Shown here in pieces: positions 8,097-17,711 of a stretch of DNA of 64,000 nt. Below the pieces are notes generated by a model that was not told the DNA's origin, searched no databases, and saw nothing but the letters and a program-made list of their open reading frames with translations. Position 1 is the first letter of the stretch. Each line of letters begins with the position of its first letter. Position numbers and translations under genes: made by a program. The stretch is from an uncultured Bacteroidota bacterium (lineage in GTDB: Bacteria > Bacteroidota > Bacteroidia > Flavobacteriales > Flavobacteriaceae): contig CACJHI010000008.1 in the NCBI GenBank assembly GCA_902593165.1, positions 1-64,000 on the forward strand. The letters are read 5' to 3'.

Positions 8097-9111
8097 TAAA
8101 ATCGCAATATGGATGGAGTCGAGTCTTGATGACGACTATGGAAAGATGGGGATTAGCGCACTTAGATATCTTGATAATGAAATCCTATGTGTAATCGATT
8201 CTGTGTTTGCTGGTAAAAAACTATCTGAGGTTTCAATCATTAAGAAAGACATTCCGATTGTAGACAATATAAATAAGGCAAAAGATATGGGAGCTAATGT
8301 TTTATTACTTGGAGTTCTTACATCAGGTGGAGTGAGACCAAAGTCATGGGATAATGTAATTAAAGAGGCATTAAATCATGGGATGTCAATAATTAATGGA
8401 TTACATGATCAAGTTTACCCTGATTTTTCAAAATATTTGACAAATAAAAGTCAATGGATATGGGATACTAGAGTTCCTCAGTTTATACCAAAGATAGGAT
8501 CCGCTAAAGCTTCAAATTTGTCTAATAAAAGAGTTTTAATGATTGGTACTGATATGGCTGCAGGAAAAATGACTGTTGGATTGGAATTATATTCATATTT
8601 AAAAGAAAAACAAATTAATGCAGGGTTTGTTGCCACTGGACAAGTAGGGATAACAGTTACAGGAAAGGGCATACCACTGGATGCATATAAACTTGATCAT
8701 GCCTGTGGAGCAGTTGAGTCTGCAGTTATGGAGCAAAAAGATAAAGATATTGTTATTGTTGAGGGTCAGGGATCTATTCTACACCCTGGCAGCACAGCTA
8801 CCCTTCCTCTAATGAGAGGAACATGTCCAACCCATATGATTTTATGTCATATAGCAAGAAATGATTCATTAAGATCTCTTGAGAATATCAAAATACCTGA
8901 TTTAAAAAAATTTATAAAACTCAATGAAGAACTAGCCACAGTTATTGGAACATATCCTGACACAAAAGTGATTGGAATTGCTCTAAATACAATCTTAATG
9001 ACTGATGAAGCAGCCAAGGAATATATGAAAAAAACTGAAGAAGAAACAGGTCTGCCTGTAACAGATGTAGTTAGGTTCGGTGGAGATAAAATTTTTAGTC
9101 AATTAATTTAA
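8080..9111 (+). CDS. dgcN: DUF1611 family protein, D-glutamate N-acetyltransferase-like (DgcN)
   Basis: A 343-residue P-loop protein of the DUF1611 family. Members studied in marine bacteria (DgcN) acetylate D-glutamate, the product being racemised by DgcA to feed L-glutamate metabolism. Seen here: an N-terminal domain, then the P-loop GTDMAAGKMTVG near residues 155-166, and the conserved EGQGSILHPG and ACGAVESAV segments. I place the start at the ATG at 8080; an in-frame ATG at 8053 would add nine residues and a longer overlap with the upstream gene. The overlap implies translational coupling with the epimerase. It may serve recycling of D-Glu from peptidoglycan or from sea-water D-amino acids. 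Confidence 0.82.
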   Translation: MLKQTDKIAIWMESSLDDDYGKMGISALRYLDNEILCVIDSVFAGKKLSEVSIIKKDIPIVDNINKAKDMGANVLLLGVLTSGGVRPKSWDNVIKEALNHGMSIINGLHDQVYPDFSKYLTNKSQWIWDTRVPQFIPKIGSAKASNLSNKRVLMIGTDMAAGKMTVGLELYSYLKEKQINAGFVATGQVGITVTGKGIPLDAYKLDHACGAVESAVMEQKDKDIVIVEGQGSILHPGSTATLPLMRGTCPTHMILCHIARNDSLRSLENIKIPDLKKFIKLNEELATVIGTYPDTKVIGIALNTILMTDEAAKEYMKKTEEETGLPVTDVVRFGGDKIFSQLI

Positions 9112-9561
9112 CTACTTACAATGATGATCAGCAGCTCTTGTTGCTATCTGGTTGTTTGGCTTAACATTGACTTTATAACCTAAAGAATTAGCCCAACCTT
9201 TTGTTGCTGAGATCAGTTTATTTGATTTATGATTTTCATCAGAGTTATAATCCATATCTATTTCAACTTGAACACTAACTTGTTTAGTCAGCCACTCTGC
9301 AACTTTAATACTGTATTCAGCCTCTAACCATAGTCTTTTCCAAATATCATTTATTGCCTCACATGAAGACTTGCTTAATATGTAATGCACTCCTCTGGTA
9401 CCAAGCCGATAGGCTATCACACTTGTATAATTAGTCTTTTTACCAACATTTTGTGAGTCAGACCCAATATGAATTTTTGCATAAGGATATTCTTTTAAAA
9501 TTGAAAGTGTGTGATTTACGGGATCAACATTGTTTCCCTTAACATCCTTAAATAATCTCAT
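9112..9561 (-). CDS. YkuK-family RNase H-like protein (DUF458)
   Basis: A 149-residue cytoplasmic protein of the YkuK/DUF458 family, predicted to have a ribonuclease-H-like fold. Seen: the first strand and acidic position in YAKIHIGSDSQNVG (about 26-39), a conserved middle VIAYRLGTRGVHYILSKS, and VEIDMDYNSDENHKSNKL, which supplies further acidic residues. Length is normal for the family. Its biological substrate is not established. It abuts the convergent dgcN-like gene with no spacer. The C-terminus, ending DHHCK, is intact. Confidence 0.8.
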   Translation of the reverse strand: MRLFKDVKGNNVDPVNHTLSILKEYPYAKIHIGSDSQNVGKKTNYTSVIAYRLGTRGVHYILSKSSCEAINDIWKRLWLEAEYSIKVAEWLTKQVSVQVEIDMDYNSDENHKSNKLISATKGWANSLGYKVNVKPNNQIATRAADHHCK

Positions 9562-9621
9562 CTTCTAAAATAAATATTATTTGTAAATTAGGTTATTAAC
9601 AAAACCTTAAATTATCAAATA

Positions 9622-11055
9622 ATGAAACAAATTTTCACAATTTTATTATTATCTATATCATTCATAACAGTTCAATCCCAGAGCGTCAATAAATTAAAGA
9701 AAGAACTATTAAGTTCCATAGATCAAAAAACATCAGATTTAACTTCATTAAGTGATAAGATATGGGAGGCTGCGGAAGTAGCATTTAGAGAGGATAAGTC
9801 AGCCGAATATTTAATGGAGTACGCTGAAGCAAACGGACTAATTATAGAAAAAGGGCTGGCAGGAATGCCAACTGCTTTTACTGCAACATATGGAGAAGGT
9901 AAACCAGTAATTGGTATAATTGGAGAATTTGATGCCCTTCCGGGTTTATCACAAGATTCAGTACCCCATAGACATGAATTAATTGAAGGCGGTGCCGGTC
10001 ATGGTTGTGGCCATAATTTATTTGGTACAGCCAGTTTAGGTGCAGCTATTGCAATAAAAGAGCTAATTGAGAAAGGAGACTTAAAAGGAACAGTAAAGTT
10101 TTTTGGAACACCAGCTGAAGAGAAATTTTTTGGAAAACTTTGGATGATTAGAGACGGAGTATTTGATGATGTAGATATATGTATGGATTGGCATCCAGCA
10201 GATAAGACTGAAGCTAATGTCCAACCATCTCTTGCGCTTGTTGATTTTATGGTTGAATTTTCAGGTCAATCTGCTCACGCATCTGTTGATCCTTGGAATG
10301 CAAGGGCTGCAAATGATGCACTTGAATTATATACATCAGGAATTAATGCATATAGAGAACACGTCTTACCATCAGTGAGGATGCATTACCACGTTCAAGA
10401 TGCAGGGAAGGTAGTAAATGTTGTCCCTGATTATTCAAGAATCTGGGTTAGAGTGAGAGATATTACTAAAGAAGGATTACAGCCTGTTTATGAACAGGTT
10501 AGAAAAATGGCTGGAGGTGCTGCTATAATGGCTAATGTTGAACATAAAGTTTCATTAATTTCAGGTGTCCATGACCTTCTTCCAAATAGAGTTGGAGGTG
10601 CTGCAATGCAAAAAAATCTTGAGACCCTTGGAGATATTCAGTATACTCAAGAGGAGATAGATTTTGCTTTAGAGCTCCAAAGAAATAATGGAAAACCTGA
10701 ATTGGGGATTGATGGTAAAATAAGACCATTAAGAGAAACCTTAAATAGTCCAGGAGGAGGTTCTACTGATAGTGGTGATGTAAGTTATAATGTCCCAGTT
10801 GTTAGCCTAGCTGCTACAACAGCACCTAAGGGAGTTCCATGGCATTCATGGTCTGTGGTTGCAAGTTCTGGAATGTCTATAGGACATAAAGGAATGCTCC
10901 ATGCAGCAAAAGCTCTAGGAATGACAATGGTTGATATATTTAAAGACAGTAAATTAAGAGAGGATATTAAAAAAGAGTTTGATGAAAAAATTGGCGAGTA
11001 TGATTATGATCCATATCTTGATCCAGGTCCCCCACCAATAGACTATGTAGATTAA
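9622..11055 (+). CDS. Secreted M20 family amidohydrolase (AbgB-like)
   Basis: A 477-residue metallo-hydrolase with a signal peptide (about 1-20, VQSQ), thus periplasmic or exported. M20 motifs are clear: GEFDALPG (101-108), GHGCGHN (126-132), GTPAEE (162-167, base Glu), DWHP (189-192), and a C-terminal HSW. These match the AbgB branch (p-aminobenzoyl-glutamate hydrolase subunit B and related amidohydrolases), which cleaves amide bonds of acyl-amino acids. No AbgA partner is present. It lies between amino-acid genes and an AGCS symporter, so it may release amino acids for uptake. The stop overlaps that of the convergent symporter in TTAA (11052-11055). Confidence 0.88.
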   Translation: MKQIFTILLLSISFITVQSQSVNKLKKELLSSIDQKTSDLTSLSDKIWEAAEVAFREDKSAEYLMEYAEANGLIIEKGLAGMPTAFTATYGEGKPVIGIIGEFDALPGLSQDSVPHRHELIEGGAGHGCGHNLFGTASLGAAIAIKELIEKGDLKGTVKFFGTPAEEKFFGKLWMIRDGVFDDVDICMDWHPADKTEANVQPSLALVDFMVEFSGQSAHASVDPWNARAANDALELYTSGINAYREHVLPSVRMHYHVQDAGKVVNVVPDYSRIWVRVRDITKEGLQPVYEQVRKMAGGAAIMANVEHKVSLISGVHDLLPNRVGGAAMQKNLETLGDIQYTQEEIDFALELQRNNGKPELGIDGKIRPLRETLNSPGGGSTDSGDVSYNVPVVSLAATTAPKGVPWHSWSVVASSGMSIGHKGMLHAAKALGMTMVDIFKDSKLREDIKKEFDEKIGEYDYDPYLDPGPPPIDYVD

Positions 11056-12401
11056 ATCCAGGACCTTGACTTCATCTCTTTAGTCACTATACCCGATAAA
11101 TATATTATTGCAATCATATTAGGAATTGCCATTAATGCAAAGGCAACATCAATTAATCCAATAACGATTTCTACAGTAAGAATTGAAGATATAATAATTG
11201 CAGCTATATATATAATATTATAATATTTACCCTTTTTTGGAGTCGTCAAAAATCCAAAACATTTAACACCATAATATGAATAAGTGAAAAGTGTAGATAT
11301 TCCAAATATTGAAATCATAATTATTAAAATATAATCCCCAAAACCAAAGAATAATCTCCTAAATGCTTCTAAAGAAAGAACAATTCCATTTAAATCACTT
11401 TCAAGATAAGCCCCACTTATAATTATAATTAATCCAGTTATTGTACATACTAGAATTGTATCCAAAATAGGGCCTAGCATTCCAACTAATCCCTCATCCG
11501 TTCCATGTCTTGTAGAAGACTGACCATGGTAAATAGGAGCTAAACCTACACCACTCTCACTTGAGAAAACAGCTCTACGAATACCAATTAAGACAAGGCC
11601 CCAGAAGCCACCTTGAACCATTGTATTAAAATTAAATGCTTCACTAAAAATTAATAAAAAAGTAGAAGGAACAACACTTGCATTAGACACTAAAATAAAT
11701 AACCCTAAAATGAAGTATAGGATTACCATAATTGGAACTAACCCTGAAGTTACACGTACAATAGATTTAAGCCCTCCAAAGATTACGATCGAAGTTAATA
11801 TTGTAAAAATAACACCAATTACTAGCTTCCAATTACTATTGCCAATATCAAAAATAGCATTTGGGTTAAGAACATCTATGTATGATTGAGTCAATTGATT
11901 TGCGGTAAATGCAGGGAGTACTCCTACCAATCCTGCAATCGAAAACCATATTGCTAGAGGTTTACCCCACTTTTTTATTCCTAAAGTCATATAATACATC
12001 GGTCCGCCTAAATATTCTCCATTCTCATCTTTTTCTCTTAAACTAACAGCCAGTGAGCAGGAAAAAAATTTAATTGTAGCACCGATAAGGGCAGTAACCC
12101 ACATCCAAACAAGTACACCTGGACCCCCTTGATGAATTGCAATTGATACACCCGAAATGTTTCCAAGACCAACTGTAGCAGCAAGGACAGCCGATAAAGC
12201 TTGAAATCTTGAAATACCTACAGCTGAATTATCATTTTTTAAGAGTAGCTTGAATCCCTGACTAATTTTTCTTAAAGGGTTTGCCTTCGAAATAAGTGTT
12301 AAATAAATTCCACCACCAATTATAAGAAATAGCATTAACCAATTTAATGGAACAATAATCTGGTTTATAGAATCCTCAATAATATCAAATAATTCAAGCA
12401 T
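11052..12401 (-). CDS. AGCS family sodium:alanine/glycine symporter
   Basis: A 449-residue inner-membrane protein with about ten or eleven hydrophobic segments. The signature GLGNISGVSIAIHQGGPG (about 78-95) and GEYLGGPMYYMTLG (about 128-141) are those of the alanine or glycine:cation symporter family (DagA/AlsT type), which imports small neutral amino acids with Na+. It is monocistronic, convergent with the M20 hydrolase and divergent from the Tat aminotransferase. Together with the hydrolase it suggests uptake of amino acids freed outside the cytoplasm; this link is inferred. Confidence 0.92.
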   Translation of the reverse strand: MLELFDIIEDSINQIIVPLNWLMLFLIIGGGIYLTLISKANPLRKISQGFKLLLKNDNSAVGISRFQALSAVLAATVGLGNISGVSIAIHQGGPGVLVWMWVTALIGATIKFFSCSLAVSLREKDENGEYLGGPMYYMTLGIKKWGKPLAIWFSIAGLVGVLPAFTANQLTQSYIDVLNPNAIFDIGNSNWKLVIGVIFTILTSIVIFGGLKSIVRVTSGLVPIMVILYFILGLFILVSNASVVPSTFLLIFSEAFNFNTMVQGGFWGLVLIGIRRAVFSSESGVGLAPIYHGQSSTRHGTDEGLVGMLGPILDTILVCTITGLIIIISGAYLESDLNGIVLSLEAFRRLFFGFGDYILIIMISIFGISTLFTYSYYGVKCFGFLTTPKKGKYYNIIYIAAIIISSILTVEIVIGLIDVAFALMAIPNMIAIIYLSGIVTKEMKSRSWI

Positions 12402-12469
12402 ATCGTAAATTAATCATTAAATTTTGAAAAGAATACTTTCTTTTTTAAATTATAGTAAAATAAATAATT

Positions 12470-13600
12470 ATGCAATCTAGACGTGAGTGGTTCAAGTCTT
12501 CCATAGGTTTAGGTGGGTTAATGATAACACCATCTATTCTAACCGCTGAGGAGATTAAAAAATATAATCCGAGACCTTTATCTGATATAGTTAAACTGAG
12601 CTCAAATGAAAATCCATACGGCCCATCAGAGAGAGTAAGAAATGCAATTATCGATTCATTTGAAGACGCATGTCGTTACCCTTATGAATATATCCTAAAG
12701 CTACAGAAAATATTAGCAAAAAAACATAATGTTAGTACTGAAAGTATTGTAATTACAGGAGGATCTAATGAGGCTTTGAGGGTTACGGGATTGGCAGTTG
12801 CAGACCAAGGAGGAGAGATCGTTGCTGGTCAGCCAACATATCTTGCTCTAATGAGTTATGCAGAAGCATGGGGTGGAAAAATAAAGTGGGTTCCAGTTGA
12901 TTCAAATAAAGGATATGACTTGGGTGAAATAGAAAAAAACATAAATGGAAAAACTAAAATGGTTTTTATTGCAAACCCAAATAATCCAACGGGTACATTA
13001 CTTGAAAAATCATCTCTAAGTAATTTTTGTGAAAGTGCCTCAGAAAAAACATTAGTATTCTGTGATGAGGCTTACTATGACTATATTAATGAACCTGATT
13101 ATCCTTCAATGGATTACCTAGTTAGACAAGGAAAAGATATTATTATCTCTAGAACATTTTCAAAAGTTTTTGGAATGGCTGGATTAAGAATTGGCTATAT
13201 GGTCTTAAAACCTGACCTAGCAGATAAATTATTTGGAGAATATTCTCCATATGGAAGAAATAAAATTATGGCACAAACAAATGTTCTAGCTGTAGCAGCT
13301 GCTATAGAAGCACTAAATGATAAAGATTTTTATGATTTTTCGTTAAGAAAGGCTAATGAGGAAAAGGACAAAATATATAAATTACTAGACTATTTAGGTC
13401 TTAAATATGTTGAGTCAAGCACTAATTTTGTCTTTTTTGAATCAAAAAAACACATTGATGATTTATCAAAAGAAATGCTTGCTAAGGGTGTTAGAATAGG
13501 GAGACCATTTCCTCCGTTTTACGACTGGTGTAGAATTAGCACAGGAACAAGTCAAGAGGTAGACAGGTTTGTAAGTGCAATGCTAGAAGTATATGCTTAA
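12470..13600 (+). CDS. Tat-exported HisC-like PLP aminotransferase
   Basis: A 376-residue fold-type I aminotransferase of the histidinol-phosphate aminotransferase family. Catalytic residues: Lys232 in SRTFSKVFG (PLP Schiff base), Asp199 in CDEAYYDY, and the NPNNPTG loop (169-175). Unlike cytoplasmic HisC it begins with a twin-arginine signal: SRREWFK at residues 3-9 followed by a hydrophobic stretch and an Ala-containing cleavage region. That predicts export of the folded, cofactor-loaded enzyme to the periplasm. It is not in a his operon. The substrate is unknown; a periplasmic amino-acid or amino-alcohol transamination is plausible. Confidence 0.85.
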   Translation: MQSRREWFKSSIGLGGLMITPSILTAEEIKKYNPRPLSDIVKLSSNENPYGPSERVRNAIIDSFEDACRYPYEYILKLQKILAKKHNVSTESIVITGGSNEALRVTGLAVADQGGEIVAGQPTYLALMSYAEAWGGKIKWVPVDSNKGYDLGEIEKNINGKTKMVFIANPNNPTGTLLEKSSLSNFCESASEKTLVFCDEAYYDYINEPDYPSMDYLVRQGKDIIISRTFSKVFGMAGLRIGYMVLKPDLADKLFGEYSPYGRNKIMAQTNVLAVAAAIEALNDKDFYDFSLRKANEEKDKIYKLLDYLGLKYVESSTNFVFFESKKHIDDLSKEMLAKGVRIGRPFPPFYDWCRISTGTSQEVDRFVSAMLEVYA

Positions 13601-13620
13601 TTAAACTGGTAATTTAACCC

Positions 13621-15249
13621 CTAATCTAATTCTTTTGAAAGTGCTAATAATAAATTTGAGTAATTTCTGTTCTCAGGATATCTATCTATCAAGTCTTTAG
13701 CTAAATCATAAGCTTTGTAGTTTTGATTTGTAAAAATATAGTTCTTTAACATTAGTTCATTTGACATTAAATCAAACTCATTCAACTCCAATGAATAATT
13801 TAAAAGCCTTATAGATTCATAGTACTTTTTCTCATTAAAATAATATCTTGATAGATAAGTTGATATAGGAACTACATTTGAAGCCAGATTAGGCAATTGA
13901 TAATTTATTTTTTTAATCTCATCTAAAGTTAATGAGAATTTATTGTTCTGATAATCTTTCATTAATGTTTCTTGAATTTTTAAGGACCTGTACTCATAGT
14001 TTGACAATACTATTGATGGAATTAACAAAATAATTAAAAATGGTAGTAGATTAGATTTTTTACTCTTGATCTCAAACTCCTTTTTCCTCAATATAAAAGA
14101 ACAACAAATAATGAAAGGAATATATTCTTGAGTTCTATGAATAGGAAAGTTAACTATACTATTTGAAGATACTAAAATCAAAGCTATAATTAATGGAATA
14201 TAACTTTTGTTATCTCTATTTTTAAGTAAGGTCTTTAAGACGAGTAAAAAAAATGCTAAGTAAACAAATAGACCAACTAAACCAGTCTCCATTAGTATCT
14301 GCAAAAAGTCATTGTGAGTATAATATGGAATAAATACTGAATTTGTTTTGGAACTTTTATTCTCAATTGATTTATATTTCCATGAACCTAGACCATGTCC
14401 AGTAATAGGTTTAATTTTGAATAAATTTATTGATGATTTATAAAAGTTAAGTCTCTGTTTTACTGAGTTGTCTTCTGACAAATTTTGAAACGTGTAGTTT
14501 TTCTCAATCTTATTCTGAAAATTATTGTTATTGAAGTACAAAAAAAATACAGCAGAAATTAATATAGGCAAAACAATTATTTTTCTTGATGACTTCATTA
14601 ACATGAAATACAAAAAATAAATTCCCAAAATAGAGATTATACCAAATCTACTTTGAAGTACAATTATTGATAATAAGGCAATTATCTCAAGAGCTCTAAA
14701 AATAAATTTTTTATAAAACGGTTTTGAATTCTCAATTACATATATTAAAAAAATCAATTTTAACACTAGGGATGAACTGCTGATATTTCTATTCTTAGAT
14801 ATTCCTGTAAAAGAATCATTAGTTGAAAAAAAATCTATGAGCGTATATATACTCTCAAAAAAAAGTGAAATAATAAAAATGTAACAGATGAATAAAAAGG
14901 CACCACTTATTTTTCTAATAGCTAAATAAGACGCAAAAAAAACAGAAACAATGATTATTAACTTATAAAGAGTAATAAAACTCTCGTTAATATTATCAGA
15001 ATTTAAACAATTGTATAGAAGATAAATACTAGACAAAATAATAAGCGTACACTTTTCAAAATTTATTCTGAATTCGTTTTGACTGATGAAACATTTATAA
15101 AAAAGAAAAGAAATTGTAAGAAAACCAATTGACATCCATCTTACAGGGTTATTATCTATTGCACCAAAGCCAGGAAGTAATGTTGCTAAACTGACTAGTA
15201 CTAAGTATATTTTTTCTAATGAATAACTTTTGTCTGGATTAAGAAACAT
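13621..15249 (-). CDS. O-antigen ligase/polymerase family protein with a C-terminal TPR region
   Basis: A 542-residue membrane protein with about ten transmembrane helices, then a soluble tail (about 400-542) with TPR-like helices. The Wzy_C/O-antigen ligase signature is present: GHGLGSWKY near 285-293 and the periplasmic loop with YYTHNDFLQILMETG. Such enzymes transfer or polymerise undecaprenyl-linked glycans onto lipid A or onto protein (PglL-type). The same ligase and TPR parts occur as two separate overlapping genes at 27278-29585. It lies 5 bases after the secreted protein gene 15255-15902, likely an operon. Confidence 0.85.
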   Translation of the reverse strand: MFLNPDKSYSLEKIYLVLVSLATLLPGFGAIDNNPVRWMSIGFLTISFLFYKCFISQNEFRINFEKCTLIILSSIYLLYNCLNSDNINESFITLYKLIIIVSVFFASYLAIRKISGAFLFICYIFIISLFFESIYTLIDFFSTNDSFTGISKNRNISSSSLVLKLIFLIYVIENSKPFYKKFIFRALEIIALLSIIVLQSRFGIISILGIYFLYFMLMKSSRKIIVLPILISAVFFLYFNNNNFQNKIEKNYTFQNLSEDNSVKQRLNFYKSSINLFKIKPITGHGLGSWKYKSIENKSSKTNSVFIPYYTHNDFLQILMETGLVGLFVYLAFFLLVLKTLLKNRDNKSYIPLIIALILVSSNSIVNFPIHRTQEYIPFIICCSFILRKKEFEIKSKKSNLLPFLIILLIPSIVLSNYEYRSLKIQETLMKDYQNNKFSLTLDEIKKINYQLPNLASNVVPISTYLSRYYFNEKKYYESIRLLNYSLELNEFDLMSNELMLKNYIFTNQNYKAYDLAKDLIDRYPENRNYSNLLLALSKELD

Positions 15250-15254
15250 ATGAA

Positions 15255-15902
15255 TTACTGTTTGTATATTATGTATGTTGCTTTAACACCTGTCGCTAAG
15301 TTCCATCGATTTGTTCCCACAAGTTTTCCTTGATCATCATATACAATAATCTCTGCAGTGTTAGGTCCAGAGCTTCCTTGATTTAGGGCTACAAAATCTA
15401 CCACATTAAATCCACTTTTAAGGTCTAGCTTAAAACCTTTTGCTTTTTCTGTTAATAAAATTGCAGGCATTACAACACTTTCATTCACCTCCACTTTAAT
15501 TAAGTCTCCATCAGGATACTCATGATCTCTTAATATAATGTTCACATATTCTCCATCATTTCTAATCTCACCAAGGAATTGATCAACTTTAAATTTATTA
15601 ATATTTTTATTTGATTCGGTCTCTTTCCTGTTTAGTCTTGATAGGTATAAGTCATTTGAATTAATGAACCTTTCAGGTTTCGTGTCTTTTACATTTGCAT
15701 CTGGAAAAAAGTTTTTCTTGTTTTTGTCTTCTAGTTTTTTTAAAAACGGATTCTCTTTTTTTTCTAAATTTAAAAGTGATTTTTCAGGTTCAGAATTTAA
15801 AGAGAAAAAGGAAGATCCTGATGAGTTGTTTGAATTTTCTTGAGAATAACTAAATCCAACAATCAACATTAAAAAAACTATATATTTATTATATTGAACC
15901 AA
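15255..15902 (-). CDS. Secreted protein of unknown function
   Basis: A 215-residue protein with a signal peptide (about 1-20, GFSYSQ), a low-complexity Asn/Ser then Lys-rich region (21-100), and a beta-rich C-terminal domain (about 105-215) with FNVVDFVALNQGSSGPNTAE and IIVYDDQGK. I do not recognise a characterised family. The start is TTG at 15902, preceded by an in-frame stop five codons upstream; the only later Met would destroy the signal peptide. It precedes the O-antigen ligase/TPR gene with a 5-base gap, so its product may act in the periplasm in the same envelope process. Confidence 0.65.
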   Translation of the reverse strand: MVQYNKYIVFLMLIVGFSYSQENSNNSSGSSFFSLNSEPEKSLLNLEKKENPFLKKLEDKNKKNFFPDANVKDTKPERFINSNDLYLSRLNRKETESNKNINKFKVDQFLGEIRNDGEYVNIILRDHEYPDGDLIKVEVNESVVMPAILLTEKAKGFKLDLKSGFNVVDFVALNQGSSGPNTAEIIVYDDQGKLVGTNRWNLATGVKATYIIYKQ

Positions 15903-15935
15903 CCTAATAATTTTACACTAAGATAAACCTTTAAC

Positions 15936-17711
15936 ATGCAATTAGAAAACATAGATTGGCTTATAATATCATCCTTCTTTATACTATCATTAGTGATAGG
16001 AGTTGTAGTTTCAAAAAAATCTGGTAAAGATGTTACAGAGTTTTTCCTTTCTGGGAGGAAGATGCCTTGGTGGTTACTTGGAATATCAATGGTTGCTACT
16101 ACGTTTTCAGCTGATACGCCAAATTTAGTTACAGACATAGTAAGAACTAACGGTGTAGCTGGTAATTGGGTATGGTGGGCCTTTCTGCTAACAGGAATGT
16201 TAACAGTTTTTGTTTATGCCAAACTTTGGAGGAGGTCAAAAGTGCTAACTGATCTAGAGTTTTATGAACTAAGATATAGCGGAAAAGGAGCGGCTTTTTT
16301 AAGAGGTTTTAGAGCATTCTATCTAGGCGCAGTTTTCAATATACTTATTATGGCGAGTGTATGTCTTGCTGGAATTAAAATAGGTGGAGCGCTATTAGGT
16401 TTAAGCCCAGTTGAAACACTACTTATTTCATGTGCAATTACCGTTCTTTACAGTTCAATTGGTGGTCTAAGGGGAATTATAATAACAGATTTCTTTCAGT
16501 TTATTTTGGCTATGGTTGCTACTTTTTGGGCTGCTTATGAGATTGTTTCTCTACCTCAAATTCAGGGATTGACTAATCTTCTTAATCATCCAGATGTTAT
16601 TCCAAAATTGAGCCTAATACCAGATATAGCAGATACAGATTTATTTATTGCAGTATTTATAATTCCACTGGCAGTTCAGTGGTGGGCTGTTTGGTATCCT
16701 GGAGCAGAGCCAGGTGGTGGAGGATATGTTGCTCAAAGAATGTTATCTGCCAAAGATGAAAAAAATGCAATTTGGGCTACATTGCTTTTTAACTTTATGC
16801 ACTATGCTGTAAGACCATGGCCTTGGATTTTAATTGCACTAGCATCTATTGTTGTTTTTCCTGATTTAGAATCACTTCAGGTAGCTTTTCCAAATACTAT
16901 TGTTGGAAATGATCTCGCATATCCAGCTATGATTTCTTTTCTGCCATCAGGCTTATTAGGTCTTTTAGTTGCATCATTAATTGCAGCTTTTATGTCAACT
17001 ATATCAACACATTTAAATTGGGGTTCATCATATTTAGTGCATGATTTTTATAGAAGGTTTTTTGTTACTGATAAATCAGAGAAGCATTATGTGTTTATAG
17101 GAAGAGTTTTCACTGTTTTATTAATGATAATATCCGCTTTTTTTGCTCTTTATCTTAATAACTCACTTCAAGCATTTGGAATAATTCTTCAAATTGGAGC
17201 TGGTACAGGTTTAATATTTATTCTAAGATGGTTCTGGTATAGAATAAACGTATACAGTGAATTAACAGCAATGATAGTGTCATTTATAGTTGCTCTCTCC
17301 TTTGAATTTATAGTACCTAACAATTTTTCGGTTGAAGAAAAGCTTATTATTGGTGTTACAATAACAACTATTTCATGGTTAATTGTAACAATGGTCACTC
17401 CACCATCAAACATAGAAACGCTTCAAAATTTTTATAAAAAAATACAACCTGGCGGTCCTGGATGGCAAAAGATAGTTAGAGAATCTGAGGAAAATGGTGT
17501 TATTATTAGTGGTAAAAAAGAAAAATGGGATGTCCCTAGTGGAATTTTATGTATGGTTTTTGGAAGTATATCTGTCTATAGCATTCTTTTTGGGATAGGC
17601 TATATTTTATATTCAAAAATTACATTAGGGCTAGTCTTCATGCTTATATCTGCTTTATCAGTAGTAATTCTAATGAAATTCTGGAAAAGACTTTCTACAG
17701 AAGATAATTAA
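15936..17711 (+). CDS. Sodium:solute symporter family (SSS) transporter
   Basis: A 591-residue inner-membrane protein with roughly thirteen or fourteen hydrophobic segments, of the SSSF/SGLT type. Seen: an N-terminal helix followed by TEFFLSGRKMPWWLLGISMV (a classic SSS loop), FSADTPNLV, and an SSIGGLRGIIITDFFQF segment. A long hydrophilic loop precedes the last two helices (about 500-535). The substrate cannot be read from sequence; sugars, amino acids and other organic solutes are all transported by this family. It is divergent from the secreted-protein gene with only 33 bases between starts, and shares a TTAA stop overlap with the convergent nucleoside transporter. Confidence 0.9.
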   Translation: MQLENIDWLIISSFFILSLVIGVVVSKKSGKDVTEFFLSGRKMPWWLLGISMVATTFSADTPNLVTDIVRTNGVAGNWVWWAFLLTGMLTVFVYAKLWRRSKVLTDLEFYELRYSGKGAAFLRGFRAFYLGAVFNILIMASVCLAGIKIGGALLGLSPVETLLISCAITVLYSSIGGLRGIIITDFFQFILAMVATFWAAYEIVSLPQIQGLTNLLNHPDVIPKLSLIPDIADTDLFIAVFIIPLAVQWWAVWYPGAEPGGGGYVAQRMLSAKDEKNAIWATLLFNFMHYAVRPWPWILIALASIVVFPDLESLQVAFPNTIVGNDLAYPAMISFLPSGLLGLLVASLIAAFMSTISTHLNWGSSYLVHDFYRRFFVTDKSEKHYVFIGRVFTVLLMIISAFFALYLNNSLQAFGIILQIGAGTGLIFILRWFWYRINVYSELTAMIVSFIVALSFEFIVPNNFSVEEKLIIGVTITTISWLIVTMVTPPSNIETLQNFYKKIQPGGPGWQKIVRESEENGVIISGKKEKWDVPSGILCMVFGSISVYSILFGIGYILYSKITLGLVFMLISALSVVILMKFWKRLSTEDN

